Shown here: piece after piece, positions 12,690 through 24,108 of the stretch
How positions within the stretch are numbered: position 1 is the stretch's first letter
How the letters are laid out: each line of letters starts with the position of its first letter
Origin: Lentinula raphanica
Taxonomy: Eukaryota > Basidiomycota > Agaricomycetes > Agaricales > Omphalotaceae
Length of the DNA stretch: 64,000 nucleotides
Assembly (NCBI GenBank): GCA_027919835.1
Contig: JANVFP010000005.1
Coordinates: forward strand, 1,302,001-1,366,000
Direction: 5' to 3'
Made by a program: the position numbers and the translations under genes
The notes under the pieces: generated by a model
The model's database searches: none
What the model saw: only the letters and a program-made list of their open reading frames with translations
Told to the model about the DNA's origin: nothing

Positions 12690-13519
12690 GTAGAACTAGA
12701 ACACCATCGCTCCGAACTCGAGCTCGAACGAACCAAGCGACTCAGAATCGACAAAAATTTACAAAAAGACACAGAAGAAAAAGCCGATCTTGAAGCCGAA
12801 TTGGAAAGCCTTTATTCGAAAACATGATCTCGACTGAACGTCACAAGGCCCTCGGAGTGGAGTCGGAGTCGAAGGTGCAGACGCAGCAGGAGGAGCTCAG
12901 GGATGAGCTAAGAGAGGCGAGGGCATAGAGGGAAGCATTGAGTAGTGCGTTGAAGGTCGTGGAGAGCGAGATGGAGGTTATGAAGATGGCCCGATTCGGT
13001 TGCATTCTGGTTCGACGGGAGGGAGTGGTAGATGGGGCTTGTGTGGGATTGGGAGTAGAGATGGGTAGTGAGGATACTACTGAATGTTGAAGGGGGTTAT
13101 CGTTACGGCCGAATGCGCCTACCTCGGCCTTTTGAACAACCTAATTCCGAATCGTTGGAATCGAATGACAAAGACACTGGCAAGTATAGTGCGCTGCCAC
13201 AGACTGGGTCTACTCTGTCAACAATCCCTTCTGCTGCCATCAACTTACACTCCGCTCATCACTGATGGATCCTGAATCACCTCCATCATCTCTTCCATCT
13301 TCATCCGAGCCGCATTACATCGAACCTTCCTCATCTTCATCTCCTTCACATCCATATACACAATCACGCTCTCCGTCCCCTTCATCCCGACAACCCTCCT
13401 CACAAACCTCACATCCATGTACACCCCCACTCTCCTGCTCCCGTTTGTCCTCTCAACGAGGGATCAAATCCCTTCCGTTGTCTAGGTCTTCATCTACCTC
13501 AAGCTCGAAGTCCAAGTAA
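12690..13519 (+). pseudogene. Sec2-type Rab GEF coiled-coil gene remnant
   Basis: The plus strand encodes a heptad-rich charged segment in one frame up to about 12,827 (ERTKRLRIDKNLQKDTEEK, ELESLYSK). It continues in another frame from 12,823 (MISTERHKALGVESESKVQ), meets a TAG at about 12,926, then resumes with REALSSALKVVESEMEVM. The order resembles the Sec2p/Rabin-type GDP/GTP exchange coiled coil, where a TERH-like segment is followed by EALRSALK-VVEGEM. A Ser/Pro-rich frame at 13,265-13,519 could be its C-terminal region. If right, the parent protein activates the exocytic Rab Sec4. The frameshift and stop make it non-functional. Other coiled-coil proteins cannot be excluded. Confidence 0.5.
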
Positions 13520-13959
13520 ACTCAGATCTGAGTCTGGTAAGGTCTTCTCAGTCATTAGATTCACAAGGACAGAGGTCCGAGGCAAGAGAAGCTAGCTCAA
13601 CGGATTCATCGGACGATGCTGGTCCTTCGGAGCACTGGTTTGTGCAACCCGCAGTATATCCAGGAGCTGTGGTTGACAACTCGGTGTTTGCTTGGTGACA
13701 AACCTAAATCCTCATATACATACTTAGGGAGCTCGTCTCCTCGATTTAGTGAAACCCTAGCCGTAGAATTGCCATGCTCATGCTGAGTCCGAATTTGGAT
13801 TGGATCTTCGTCCTCACCCTTCCATCGTTGTTGACCATATCATCCGCCAATGTTGACGTGAATGACTTCTCCCTGACTTCCTTTTTCCAGATTACCTCTG
13901 GTTCTTGAGCTCTGCATTGTCAATTATCACATTCGAGATGATACTTCAATTCTCTATCC
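13520..13959. other. Intergenic or worn coding sequence, nothing recognised
   Basis: A Ser/Asp-rich plus-strand frame continues to about 13,690 and may extend the Sec2-like remnant. Otherwise no feature was recognised. Confidence 0.3.
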
Positions 13960-14330
13960 CCCTTCTTCCCCCATGGACCTCATACCTGCTCACCCGTCCT
14001 CTTCAGCTTGGTATCAGAGTATTCACAATACCCATGTTCTGCGATCTCATGTGGAGAAAGGCGAAGACACTGAGAACAAACCGGCTTCACGCCATCACAC
14101 TTTTGTGCGGTTGAGTGAGCAAGACTCCGAAATGCATCCTGCAGACAGAGGAAACCTACCACTTTCCGTCGTCTGAAGTACTATCTCATGTAAACGGGGG
14201 TAGGTAATCATAGAGCCAATACGAAATGGTGTACCTGCAATTTCCACAAGCTTTTCCTCTAGCATCAGTACTATAAGGACCACGTTCATTTCGTGAAGGA
14301 GATGGCGTTTTCAATGATATCTTCGTTGGG
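13960..14330 (-). pseudogene. Zn(II)2Cys6 transcription factor DNA-binding domain, probably broken
   Basis: The minus strand encodes the two halves of a fungal zinc-cluster domain. The first half, RGKACGNC, lies at about 14,237-14,265. The second half, KCDGVKPVCSQCLR followed by CEYSD, lies at about 14,005-14,108. A GTACACC donor after the first half suggests an intron between them. The obvious acceptors give either a wrong frame or nine residues between the second and third Cys instead of six, so the domain may be damaged. Downstream I see no clear coiled-coil linker or middle-homology region, so only the 5' part remains. Intact members bind CGG-type sites and often control neighbouring catabolic genes. 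Confidence 0.6.
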
Positions 14331-14778
14331 AAGGCATATCTCAAGACAAGATAGCAGAGGCAAGGGTGTCTGAGAATGTTCTCTCTCATGCATTCTTGAT
14401 ATGTCGACTACAACGAAGAGCGTATCGCTAATCGACGCCGTTCCTCCCCGTGAGCTACATGATGACCTTCAAGTTCTGAAATAATTGAGATCGTTGGCTG
14501 AGGCATCAACGAGAAAGTCAGCAGCGCTAATGCACTGATATCGGAACATTTTTGTTTACCACAAACACCTTTCGTATCCCGAGCCTGTGGCCAGTCTTCG
14601 AGGACCAAGAACTTTGCAGCAAACTACCAATTCGCGATCGAAGGAAGCCGGGTCCAATCTGGTCCAATGTCTGCAGTGACCAGTCTCGCAAATTTGCTCC
14701 TCCAAATCCTAGGTTCGTGACATCGCGCCGACTCTACCACGACAACAATGATGTTACTTCGCCCATGGTGTGAACGAC
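14331..14778. other. Intergenic, nothing recognised
   Basis: Short ORFs on both strands have no family resemblance. This would be the promoter side of the zinc-cluster remnant. Confidence 0.35.
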
Positions 14779-14930
14779 AACGATGGGTAGAAGGACGTGG
14801 ACTGGAAACGAGAAGAAAGACGAGGATTCAAAGTGGCACGTTTGTGTGAACTACGAAGATGGGTAGAAGGACGTGGACACTGGAAACTAGAAGAAAGACG
14901 AGGATTCAAAGTGCCACGATTGTTTGCAAA
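14779..14930 (+). repeat. Two-copy tandem repeat, period about 76 bp
   Basis: The block beginning GATGGGTAGAAGGACGTGG at about 14,782 recurs at about 14,858. It has the same order of shared words (AGAAGAAAGACGAGG, TTCAAAGTG) and only a few substitutions and a 2-bp indel. Confidence 0.8.
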
Positions 14931-15454
14931 CGTATCGCGTACCACGTGCCACGCGTCCGCGACTTCCGACCAACTCTATTCAACGTCCTCTATTCCCGAA
15001 ATCTCTGTTCAATGTTCAGCTCTGTTCCTGGTTCTGTGAATCACCAGCAATATTTTGCTACCTCAAGCGAAGAAAGCAACTGTTTCAACTTTACAGCAGT
15101 GAATATTACTGTCGATAGTAACATGATCATTTAAAGTTGAAAAATGCCTCCGAGGTTGAAGGTTCGTGTTCTGCCAGTGTTCCCCAGGCTTACATCGCGA
15201 AGCTTGAACCCAGCATCTGTGCTTCAGGAGCTATGATTTTGCCTGAGCTTGTACGCAGAATCGTGTAGAACTTCACTGAACAGACTACTAAGAACGAACA
15301 CTTGAGCAGGCATTCCGCAAACACATGATACATCGACGGCAGATGCGTCGTAAGTTTCATTAGACTTACCATTGGATGCGGTTACTCTTACGGACCCAGA
15401 GTTTCAAAAGGTGACTTTCTATCAGGGCCTTTCCTCCTTCGAATTTCGAAACTC
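14931..15454. other. Intergenic, nothing recognised
   Basis: No coding or structural feature recognised between the tandem repeat and the P450 remnant. Confidence 0.35.
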
Positions 15455-17060
15455 GACGACCATGTTTTCAGACGTTCCTCCAGGAATCACATTTCTTGTA
15501 AAATGACTTCCTCTTGCACTTCTTCCCCCTGTGATGGTTTTCGCAGGTCTATCGGATTACCGCTCCCTCGTTGCTGCCGGTGCACAGTCTGACTCTGGAT
15601 AGCATATAATCCTCTTGTATATGCTCTCGTATCCGCTGGCGTTGTCTGTTCAGGTCGCGTATGAAGCCATCGTCAAGCGTGTCCTTGCAGCTCGCATGAA
15701 TGCAGTCTTGCTGCCCAAACCGCCCTTCATGTAGGATCCGACACCTGGGGAAATGTTATTCCTCTATGATATCATTAGGGAATCGCAGGATGGTTATATC
15801 GGTGTGTATGCTACATAAACCATCGTCACTGGGAGACTAAACCCTAATCCAGGTGGCGAGCTGATGAATTGACTACGCTCGACTGGGCCTACGTTCAATA
15901 TGAGGATATTCTTCCAAGACAGGGTAAGCATTGTACTCGATAGATCGGCGTGATGCTCTGAGTGCTTATGCTTGCCGGCGGATGCTTTTCTTGCAGGTTG
16001 TTACATCGGAACCTTGTCATATCAAGGTTGATATCGATTTGTGCGACTTGCATCCGCCAAATGAACATCACTCTGATCACAGGCTATGCTTGCAACTCAG
16101 TTCGATGATTTCGAGAAAGGTTTGGGAATAAATTTCCTGAAGATTGGCTCGTGCCCTCATTCTATGATACAATTTCCAGGGGAAAGTATTCTCGCAGTGA
16201 TGCAACCTCTATTGGGAACGGGTGTATGCGCAAATGATGGTACGTGCATTATCTTACTTGTTCGCATCTTTGCGCTGACTGTCTCAAATTTCAATCTAGG
16301 AGATCTCTGGAAGTAAGATCAATTTGCATCTATTTCATGAAGCCTCAAGCTCACAATGCCGATCATCGCAGCATCACACGCCCGTTCTCCAATCGAGATA
16401 GAATAACTTACTTTGACATCTTCGACAGACATGCTAATGAAGCAATTCGTAAAATGAAGACTCGGTTTGCGGAAGGATACGCTGCTGATTTTCAGGTGAT
16501 GAGCGCTAGCATTGATACAAGGCAACTCATCGTATCTAGGATGTCGTCTCCCGGTCTCTCCCGGTTCACGCTTGATTCAGCGTCTGAGTTACTCTTCGGA
16601 CACGATATTGGAACGCTCTCCGATCCATTGCCATATCCATTCTTCCATTCTTCTCATTCAGCCTCTGACGATTCTACGTTTGCCTTTGGACAAACGTTTT
16701 CTGCCCGCTTCTCTCGTTTGTTCAATTTCGACACATAAGTTTATCGTTGACCCTGTCATAGATCGCAAGTCTTTTGACGTTCACTGTCTACAAGCTGTCG
16801 TAACATCCCGCTATCCTTCAGAAGCTCTGGAGCGAAATACCGACCGTTGTTGGACCATGCGGGCAGCCTACTTACGATGATTTCCGCGATATGAAGTATC
16901 TCCGTCACCTACCGGCGTTGGCTCTACCCGAGAAATCCTCGAGCAATCATTTATGCTCTTCCAAACTACAGGTGTTGTGATCTATGATAGTCCAAGTGCC
17001 CTAATATCCTGGCCGCGAGTCCTCGCTGAAGATGAAGATTTTAGCAGGAAAGAGAGTGCG
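15455..17060 (+). pseudogene. CYP63-like cytochrome P450 pseudogene
   Basis: The exon order matches basidiomycete CYP63-type monooxygenases. It begins with an N-terminal membrane region (DVPPGITFLVK, then YPLALSVQVAYEAIVKRVLA) and continues to GPTFNMRIFFQD, a short exon with SEPCHIK, and AMLATQFDDFEKG at about 16,085. Next come LLGTGVCANDG, RPFSNRDRITYFDIFDRHA and, after a short intron, RFTLDSASELLFGHD (about 16,556). Introns are short GT-AG. In-frame stops and frameshifts begin in the N-terminal part, and the sequence after FNFDT (16,738) is scrambled. Pieces resembling the YDDFRDMKYLR helix-K approach appear near 16,870-16,910. The ExxR motif and the haem-binding Cys loop were not found. 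The parent enzyme would be an ER-bound alkane, fatty-acid or xenobiotic oxidase. Confidence 0.85.
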
Positions 17061-19810
17061 ATCCGCTAGTAGCTAATGGTGTATCCTTCGCACAGAAGAT
17101 GTGTCTCCAAGAACTTCAGCTTCAAAAAGTTGTTTCTTGACATCCTGCATGGCGAGGGGATAGTACGTTTTCATTCTAAGTGTTGAATGTTGAACGTTCA
17201 ACGTTGACGATGTAGGTGGGTGCTTCAACGGCCCTGCTACAGGAGCTTACCGTCTGGTGGCAGGAGGTGGTAATGTTCGGAGAATTTGAGAAGCGCCCGC
17301 CAGTACTCTCATCGCCACTGGCAGAACACACTGTCTTCCTTCGATTCATTCATTCATGCTATACTCCAGCTATACTCATAGCATTCCCGAGACACACTTC
17401 TATTGCTTCAATGTCAGACGAAGAACTACCCTCTCATGGTAACTTCTATCCTGCTATTAATATGAGACTAAAGCTCACAGTCCTGGATCATGCACATGAC
17501 TGATATCGAGATGCTTCATCTTCCTCTCACATCTCTACCTTTATTCCTCTGCACCCCTTCTCCCTCAACACTTTCCCCCTCCCCTTCCACCCCTTCCGGC
17601 CTCCTTGCAAGCCCCTTCAAGGCCCTTCACTGCTCCAGGCCTCTAATCCCACGGGCCACCACAGGCCATGCGTACCGTTACCCGTGTTCTCTCGTTCTTA
17701 CGTCTTGTGGGTGCGTGCACATGTGTCGTGAGGAGATTAGGTTAGGACGATTCTTCGTTCAGAGTCTCGAGCTTCTGACACAGTGAACCCTGAAGTTAAT
17801 GTAAGGCGACGGCGCTCAAGATGTATTATGGTAATATGACTTTCAACAGCTTTCAACTCCTTCCTGCATTTCAAACCTTCTTTGCTACTACAATGCTAGT
17901 AGTTCTAGTGACCACCTCATTCTCTGCTTCTACTGTTGAAGCTTCTGAAGATCCCAGCATTCAACAAGCTTGGGATAATCTAGCCAACTCATGCACTTGA
18001 ACAGCTTCTACGCTCTCAGAGGATGAGGCCCGACCAGTGCTCGGACTCAGGCTATGCCTTAAAACACAGTGACTACAACGGAATCTCAGGCCTCAGGCCT
18101 TGAGCTTGAGGAGTTCATTACCAACTCTTCTAAAGGTGCTGACAGTGTGCTGATTGAACTGGGTCGTGGTCGCGTCATCGCGACCACAACGACGTGGAAG
18201 CGTGCGCGTGAGCAGTTGGACGCTCGCAAATGGATTTCCCTTTGGAGCGTTCGGCAAATACTCAGCATTCATCCGCACGAGGCTACGATCGCGAGTCACA
18301 ACTTCTCGATGCACTATTCTACCGGGAAGCAAGCTCATCCTAAGTCCAAGAAATTCAGCATGAGTGACATTGAGAAAACTGAGAATGAGATGAGGCACAA
18401 TATCATAAGTTGGAATACCTAACGCCAATCGCGGTTTCTGTCTCTGTCGATGAGCACGAGGGGTAATCAGAGGGTTTTTGCGTGGTACAAGGAAGGGGAG
18501 AACCCGGAATGCACACGCTTCAGGATCAGAAAGCGGGGGCTTGTGAGAAAGTCCAGAGATATGCGAGCATAGACGTAACATAGTCTCTGAAGCCCTTTCA
18601 AGGCAAAGGGTTCTCTGAGAGAAATGAGAAGGGAACGGTATAGCGGATCGTTGGTGAGAGCAGTAGCATCCTCCCTCTTTCAATCCTTCTGCACGCGATG
18701 ATCAAAAAACACGTGTGGACCCAATGGGACAAGCAAAAGATCAATTTTCATTGCGGCGGAGTGAGAACGTGAGGAGGTGTGGGGAGAGAGCGATTTGACA
18801 GTTGATGTTGTTGATACGAGTTTACGACAGCACGACAACAACAACAATAATGTCGATTGACGAAGAGTTGGATGTTGCATTCAGATATATATGTGTGTGT
18901 GGTGTAAAGATGCGGCCAACGACTAGCGACTGAATTTTTGAGCTAAAGAGAAGTCAGCAAGTGAGCGAGTGAGAAAAAGGGAAAAACGAGGAAAAACGAC
19001 GTACCTACAAGAGCTCGAACATAGCACCTCGTATGTTCACCGTTATCCTCTCCCCCTCCTCCTCCTACGAGTCCTTGGGCCCTCGGTCTTGTGCACGGAA
19101 TAGAAAGGAAATGTATAGGTTCAAGGAGTGAGAGGCACGATAGGGTGTTCCGGGATTATGTGAGATGTTCGGCGGTTGCCCGTAAACGCAGCTCCACTGC
19201 TTTGAGTCTTTGAAGGTGCGTAAAAGAGTTGCACGAAAGTGGAACTCATCTTTGTTGCCTGACATGGAATGAGTGCAGGATACGAGAGGGCACCAGTATT
19301 ATATATAATCTTCAAGGGTGGTTCCGATATCCAGATCATGGCATTCCGATGCTGAGAATGCCCCGACTAGTATGTGTTCTGGGTTCACGATGTCTGCGAG
19401 ATCACGAATCGGGACATCCCGATGTCTCGATGTCACAACATCACGACTTCGCGATGTCGGTACAATTTTTCTCAGCCAGATTTTTTTGAAAAACCTGGAC
19501 AAGTCTTGAGTGGGATTTGTGTGAGGAAATTTTATATGTTCATGTACTTTTCTCATTGTGAATATTGTGTGTAATGCTTGAATTTTTTCGCCGCCATTAT
19601 TTTATTAATTATTGCCCTGTATAATTGAAGAACTATGAAAAATTTCTCACAAGAATTTCGATCTGCCAAAGGAGGGTATATTTCATCGTTTTGCAACATT
19701 TTCGAACCCAGAAAAATGTGAATAAAGTATATTTTTTTTCAGCAATATCCCAGCATTCTCATGATGCTTAGATCATGAATTCCCCGTAGTGTGGAGTGCG
19801 CGGGATTGAA
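17061..19810. other. Intergenic with unassigned small ORFs
   Basis: Plus-strand ORFs at 17,216-17,503 (95 aa) and 18,069-18,422 (117 aa) and a minus-strand ORF at 18,093-18,683 have no recognisable domain. The last overlaps the second and is probably a shadow. A frame near 17,875-17,990 has a hydrophobic start but stops early. At 19,390-19,460 there is a cluster of ATCACGA, ATCCCGATGTC and TCGCGATGTC words. From 19,480 the sequence becomes AT-rich. Confidence 0.3.
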
Positions 19811-19874
19811 GCTTCCTTGATGCTCCATTACCCTATTATTTGAACTGTTGAGTGTAAAAAATTCTCAAGGAAGC
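19811..19874. promoter_or_regulatory. Inverted repeat upstream of the first tannase gene
   Basis: GCTTCCTTGA and its exact reverse complement TCAAGGAAGC are separated by 44 nt, ending about 405 bp before the start codon at 20,280. A close copy lies at the same relative place upstream of the second tannase gene. It could be a binding site for a dimeric regulator, a terminator-like hairpin, or simply part of the duplicated segment. Confidence 0.45.
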
Positions 19875-20279
19875 TTTGATGGATACCAGTTTTCAATTCG
19901 ACTTATTTTTGAACACTATAAACGATCCCGGAACGATCCCATGAATGGCCTCGAGGATTTCGTAACTCCAAGCAGGTCCAAGCTTGGTTAGGTTAGGAGG
20001 CTTGGTATATAGGATCCAGCTGACCTGATTTATCCGAGTTTTGAAGAGTTTTTACCTGGGCTCTCAAGTGATCGCAGGGCTTACCAGAGGATTGAGATAG
20101 TGGATGAGGGAAAACGAACAAGCGGAGAAAGGCGGAGAAGCGGAGACCGGGGTGCAGCAAATTGATTTCGAATATCCCCGTGAAATTTTGATCCGTTCAA
20201 GCGATCATCAGCTCAACTCACGGCAGCGACCGCGGCTTATACACGAACTTGTAACATAGCGTGCTTTCTGGTCACCGTC

Positions 20280-22083
20280 ATGTATCCTCTGCAAAACGTG
20301 TTCTTATGGATGAACCAGGTCATCAATGTAACGTCCGACTTCATCAGCAACTCACCTCAAAGCGAAACTACGTTCCATACATATCCATCTCCAGTCATTC
20401 CTGATTTCGACGCATATTGTAATCGTTTCGTCCCAGAGCTTGACATTCCTGGTGCCAGGTTACACTTCACGCAATTCGTTCCAGGCGGTACGAACCTATC
20501 GTTTCCTGACAATCACCCGACATGTGGTATCCCACATCAAGTTATCTCTTCTGATATATGTCGTGTCGCAATGTCAGTCCCAACTTCAGAATCAAGTGAG
20601 ATATCTTTGGAAGCTTGGCTCCCTGTGAATTATTCTGGACGTTTTCTCAGTACTGCAAACAGAGGTGTGTGCCAATGTTGACTTGAAACATGCTCCAAAA
20701 CGACTGACAGGACCCGGAACTCTCAGGATTTTCAGGATGTGTGTACACAGTGATTGAAGAATTGCAGTTGCAGTGCGTTGATATTCGCTACAGGTATCTT
20801 GTATAATGAGCTCGAGTTCGCTACTTCGTTGGGATTTGCCTCCGTGGGTGCTAATAACGGCCACAATGGGACCAGCGGGTTCGCATTCCTCAACAATCCG
20901 AATGCTATCGCTGACTATGCATACCGTTCGGTGCATACGGGTGTGGTGGCGGGCAAAGAATTGGTCAACAGCTTCTACAGATCCCCTTTCCGTAAATCAT
21001 ACTTCCTTGGATGTTCATCTGGCGGTCGACAAGGTTTCAAAGAGGCGCAGGACTTTCCCACCGACTTCGATGGCATTGTCGCCGGCTCTCCGGCTTTTGC
21101 CTTCACTCGTATTATCTCGTGGGGTGGAGCTTTACACAAGGCCACAGGGGATCCTGAATCAGACACGTTTCTGACACCCGAGTTATGGGCTGTTGTCTAC
21201 GACGAGGTCCTTCGACAGTGTGATGCATTAGATGGAGCCAAGGACGGTCTATTAGAGGATCCGAACCTGTGTCAATTCACGCCAGAGACTCTGATCTGTT
21301 CTGAAGGGCAGACATCGGATTGCTTAACAGGTAAACAAGCAGATACCGTGAGGACGATATTCAGCCCATTCTACGGACTGGATGGGCGGCTGCTGTACCC
21401 GCGCATGCAACCAGGGATCAACACCAAGAAGCATGTTCCATTTTACTTTGAAGGGATTCCTTGGGACCTTACTGAGGTGATTGTCTTCCACGTTCATACT
21501 TTGTTTTCCATCACTAATACATCTTTTGCAGGACTGGTTCAGATATGTGGTTTACAATGACACAACCTGGGATGGGAGAAACTTTTCCGTTGCTGATGCA
21601 ATGTTTTCTGCATCCCAGAATCCTTCCAACATCGAAACATGGGAAGGAGATCTCAGTGCGTTTGCTAAGAATGGCGGAAAGATACTCAGCTACCATGGCT
21701 TGCAAGACTTTGTCATCAGCTCCGAGATATCTCAACTCTATCACGCTCATGTCTCACGAACGATGGACCTGCCACCACACGAGCTGGACGACTTCTATCG
21801 TTTGTTCTATGTGAGCGGTATGGATCATTGTCGGGACGGAGATGGAGCCTCAGCTATTGGTCAGGATCTTGGATCCTCCGCTGGGAGAGATCCCAACGAG
21901 AATGCTCTTATGGCAATGGTTCGTTGGGTCGAAGAAGGAATCCCACCGGAGGTACTTAGAGGAGCAAAACTTTCTGCTGATGGTTCTGTGGAGTATTGGA
22001 GAGCCCACTGCAAATGGCCTAAAAGGAATCATTATACAGGGCCCGGCAGTTTCACAGATGAAGAGTCATGGCAGTGCATTTAG
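20280..22083 (+). CDS. Tannase/feruloyl esterase family protein, paralog A
   Basis: This enzyme class hydrolyses ester bonds of gallic or hydroxycinnamic acids and is usually secreted. Splicing 20,280-20,664, 20,727-20,738, 20,794-21,476 and 21,532-22,083 gives an uninterrupted 543-aa frame. The second exon is only 12 nt but restores GFSGCILYNELEF, the expected family motif. Catalytic features are all present: the nucleophile in GCSSGGRQG, the Asp region YHGLQDFV, and the His in GMDHCRDGDGA (commonly GMGHC). The Cys residues flanking Ser and His can form the family disulfide. No clear signal peptide follows this ATG, so an upstream exon could be missing. The gene is about 80% like paralog B, 4.5 kb downstream in the same orientation, with the same intron positions. 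Tannase and feruloyl esterase B activities cannot be told apart from sequence alone. Confidence 0.9.
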
Positions 22084-22557
22084 AATGATTGACGTTGTAG
22101 ATCGCAGAGTTGATGAGAGGGACTTGACAAAATTTAAGCCGGCTGTTTGCAATACATTTATTCGTGTTGACTGCATGTGTGGAAATTTTCCACTGTACAT
22201 TATTACTAGTGATACTCATAGTATTTGATACAACAGATGAACATTATGATATGACTTGCCACAATGAGTGGGTACCCCGCTGTTGGTCCATGATGAGATT
22301 TTGACCAAGTCCAAATTCAAAAATAGACTCACAACTTTCACGTCCGAACTCGCGCTGCAAAAAGTATCATCAGTTGGATATTTCTATAACGCACAAAAAG
22401 GATACATTAAATAGTATTTGTAGTTGGCTATCTGATCATCCAATGATACTATAATAAATAGCTGTTGCGACCATACAATAATCCGAGGGAGAAGCATATG
22501 TTCTTAGACGGAGGCGACTATACATCTTCCAGCTCTGAAGCTAACCATTATCAACCA
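22084..22557. other. Intergenic between convergent 3' ends
   Basis: This AT-rich spacer separates the stop of tannase A (plus) and the stop of the membrane protein (minus). It should hold both transcript ends. No further feature was recognised. Confidence 0.5.
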
Positions 22558-24108
22558 CTACTTGCCAGATGACTCCTGTCCCAAGCTGCCTGCCGAACGA
22601 GAACGATCCATCGTGTGATGACTCCGGGAGCTAGAATCTTGATCAAGGTGCAGGCGAAACTCGTTAATTTCTCTGGTTTCCAGCTGGTCGGTTGCTTGGA
22701 ATTGGGATCTTTCCAGTTCGGACATGGAACCCCTCCGTGGGGCAGCAAACCGAAGTGACCTGGTGGGTGGTGCGGCGTAGGTCTCTCGACTTAATCCTGA
22801 ACCCACTCGCACAATGATCAATGAGAACTAGATGATCCCCGCACCCGGAATTAGTGCAAGAATTACAGAAATGCTAACGGAGATACACGTACTGCGATTC
22901 CCTGAGCGGATGCAACAAACAGTTTAATCAGTTCGCGATCTCTTTTACAATTAGTATAGCAACCCGATCAAGCTTACCACAATGGGTGACATCTGTGATA
23001 TGGTAAGCCTCTGGAAACTGGTGGAAAACTTTGGAGGCACGTACCACACTCAGCAAACAATACTGTACATTGCTCCCTGTTGCGGTGGGGGCAATCATAG
23101 CAATAAGAGAGCAGGAGTACAAAGCAGCTTGGAAAATTTATCAATGAATTAGATGCAGAATTGTATAAAGAATAAATCCCATTTACCAGATTCTACAACA
23201 ACTTCGATTGCCAGATTTAAATCCATAGAAGACTTGATAACTCTGGTTTGCCGTTGCACCAAGTAGATTCTTAGTGCGATCAGGACTGGGTATTCATTAG
23301 TAAGTCATGGTTTGAAGCAAATTGAAGACGGCAGACTCACAGGACGATAAGATGTTGACACCCAATGTAAATCCATAGAAAATCAAAGCATGGGTTGCGA
23401 TGCTCGACCCGTCAGGACTCGACCCGGCCGTCAATCGCTGAATAGCCTGAATCATCAAAGCACCACTAACTGTATATTAAATGAGTTCGAAGGTATTCGT
23501 GGTATACACAAAGACCAAAGAACTAACCAATGTCAGCTACCGCTAATAATGCTGGAACAGTCGCATGAAGAATGCTGTTCCCCCACACGGCATAGACACG
23601 GAAAACCTGGCATTCGATGTCAGTAGATTCATTCTTGATTCGACAGTGCGCAGGACGTCATACAATGAATATATCAGATACGATTGTCAGAGCTATGTAT
23701 GTCCCAGTTCTGAACATAGCACCGTTACCAAAGCTGCCGAGGTATATATCGGCCGCATCTGGTGTTGTTGGAGCATAGGTGAACGCCGTCACTATTGCGA
23801 AGTCATCTAAAACCATTCGCTAATGAAATTGTCAACAGGATATACTGATACAAAGAGTGTTCGGTTTCACCATTGTGATGAGAACAAAGAGCACCACAGT
23901 TGCACCCGTCAGGTAAAGCGATAAAGCGCCCTTGTCGTGTCTTTTCCATAAAATGCGTGCACAACGACAGACAAGGAGGAAATACATTCCTGGGTTAGGT
24001 TAGTACCCTCAGGTATTGCATTTCGTCGAAGACGAATGAACGCTCACCATAGGCCATTGATTCCATTATCGCGCCAATGAGACATGACTTCGAATAGCTG
24101 AGCACCAT
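22558..24108 (-). CDS. Uncharacterised basidiomycete multi-pass membrane protein
   Basis: Ten exons splice into an intact 339-aa frame: 24,108-24,048, 23,989-23,871, 23,819-23,664, 23,606-23,528, 23,469-23,341, 23,285-23,187, 23,127-23,045, 22,992-22,978, 22,901-22,893 and 22,827-22,558. All introns are GT-AG, 51-76 bp. Two exons are tiny (15 and 9 nt), and both keep the frame and the SPIVGIAFSLIIVRVG motif that ends the last helix in this family. About seven hydrophobic segments are visible, such as MAYGMYFLLV, ATVVLFVLIT, TYIALTIVSDIFIV and THALIFYGFTLGVNILSSFLIAL (shown here in part). A hydrophilic Ser/Arg-rich cytosolic tail follows. The layout fits the large Agaricomycete family often tagged with DUF6533/6534-like domains; no function is known. 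It sits between, and opposite to, the two tannase genes. Confidence 0.8.

Noticed and set aside
18093..18683. 196-aa minus-strand ORF
   Set aside because: No recognisable domain, Arg/Pro-rich texture typical of an antisense frame, and overlap with a plus-strand ORF of equal plausibility.
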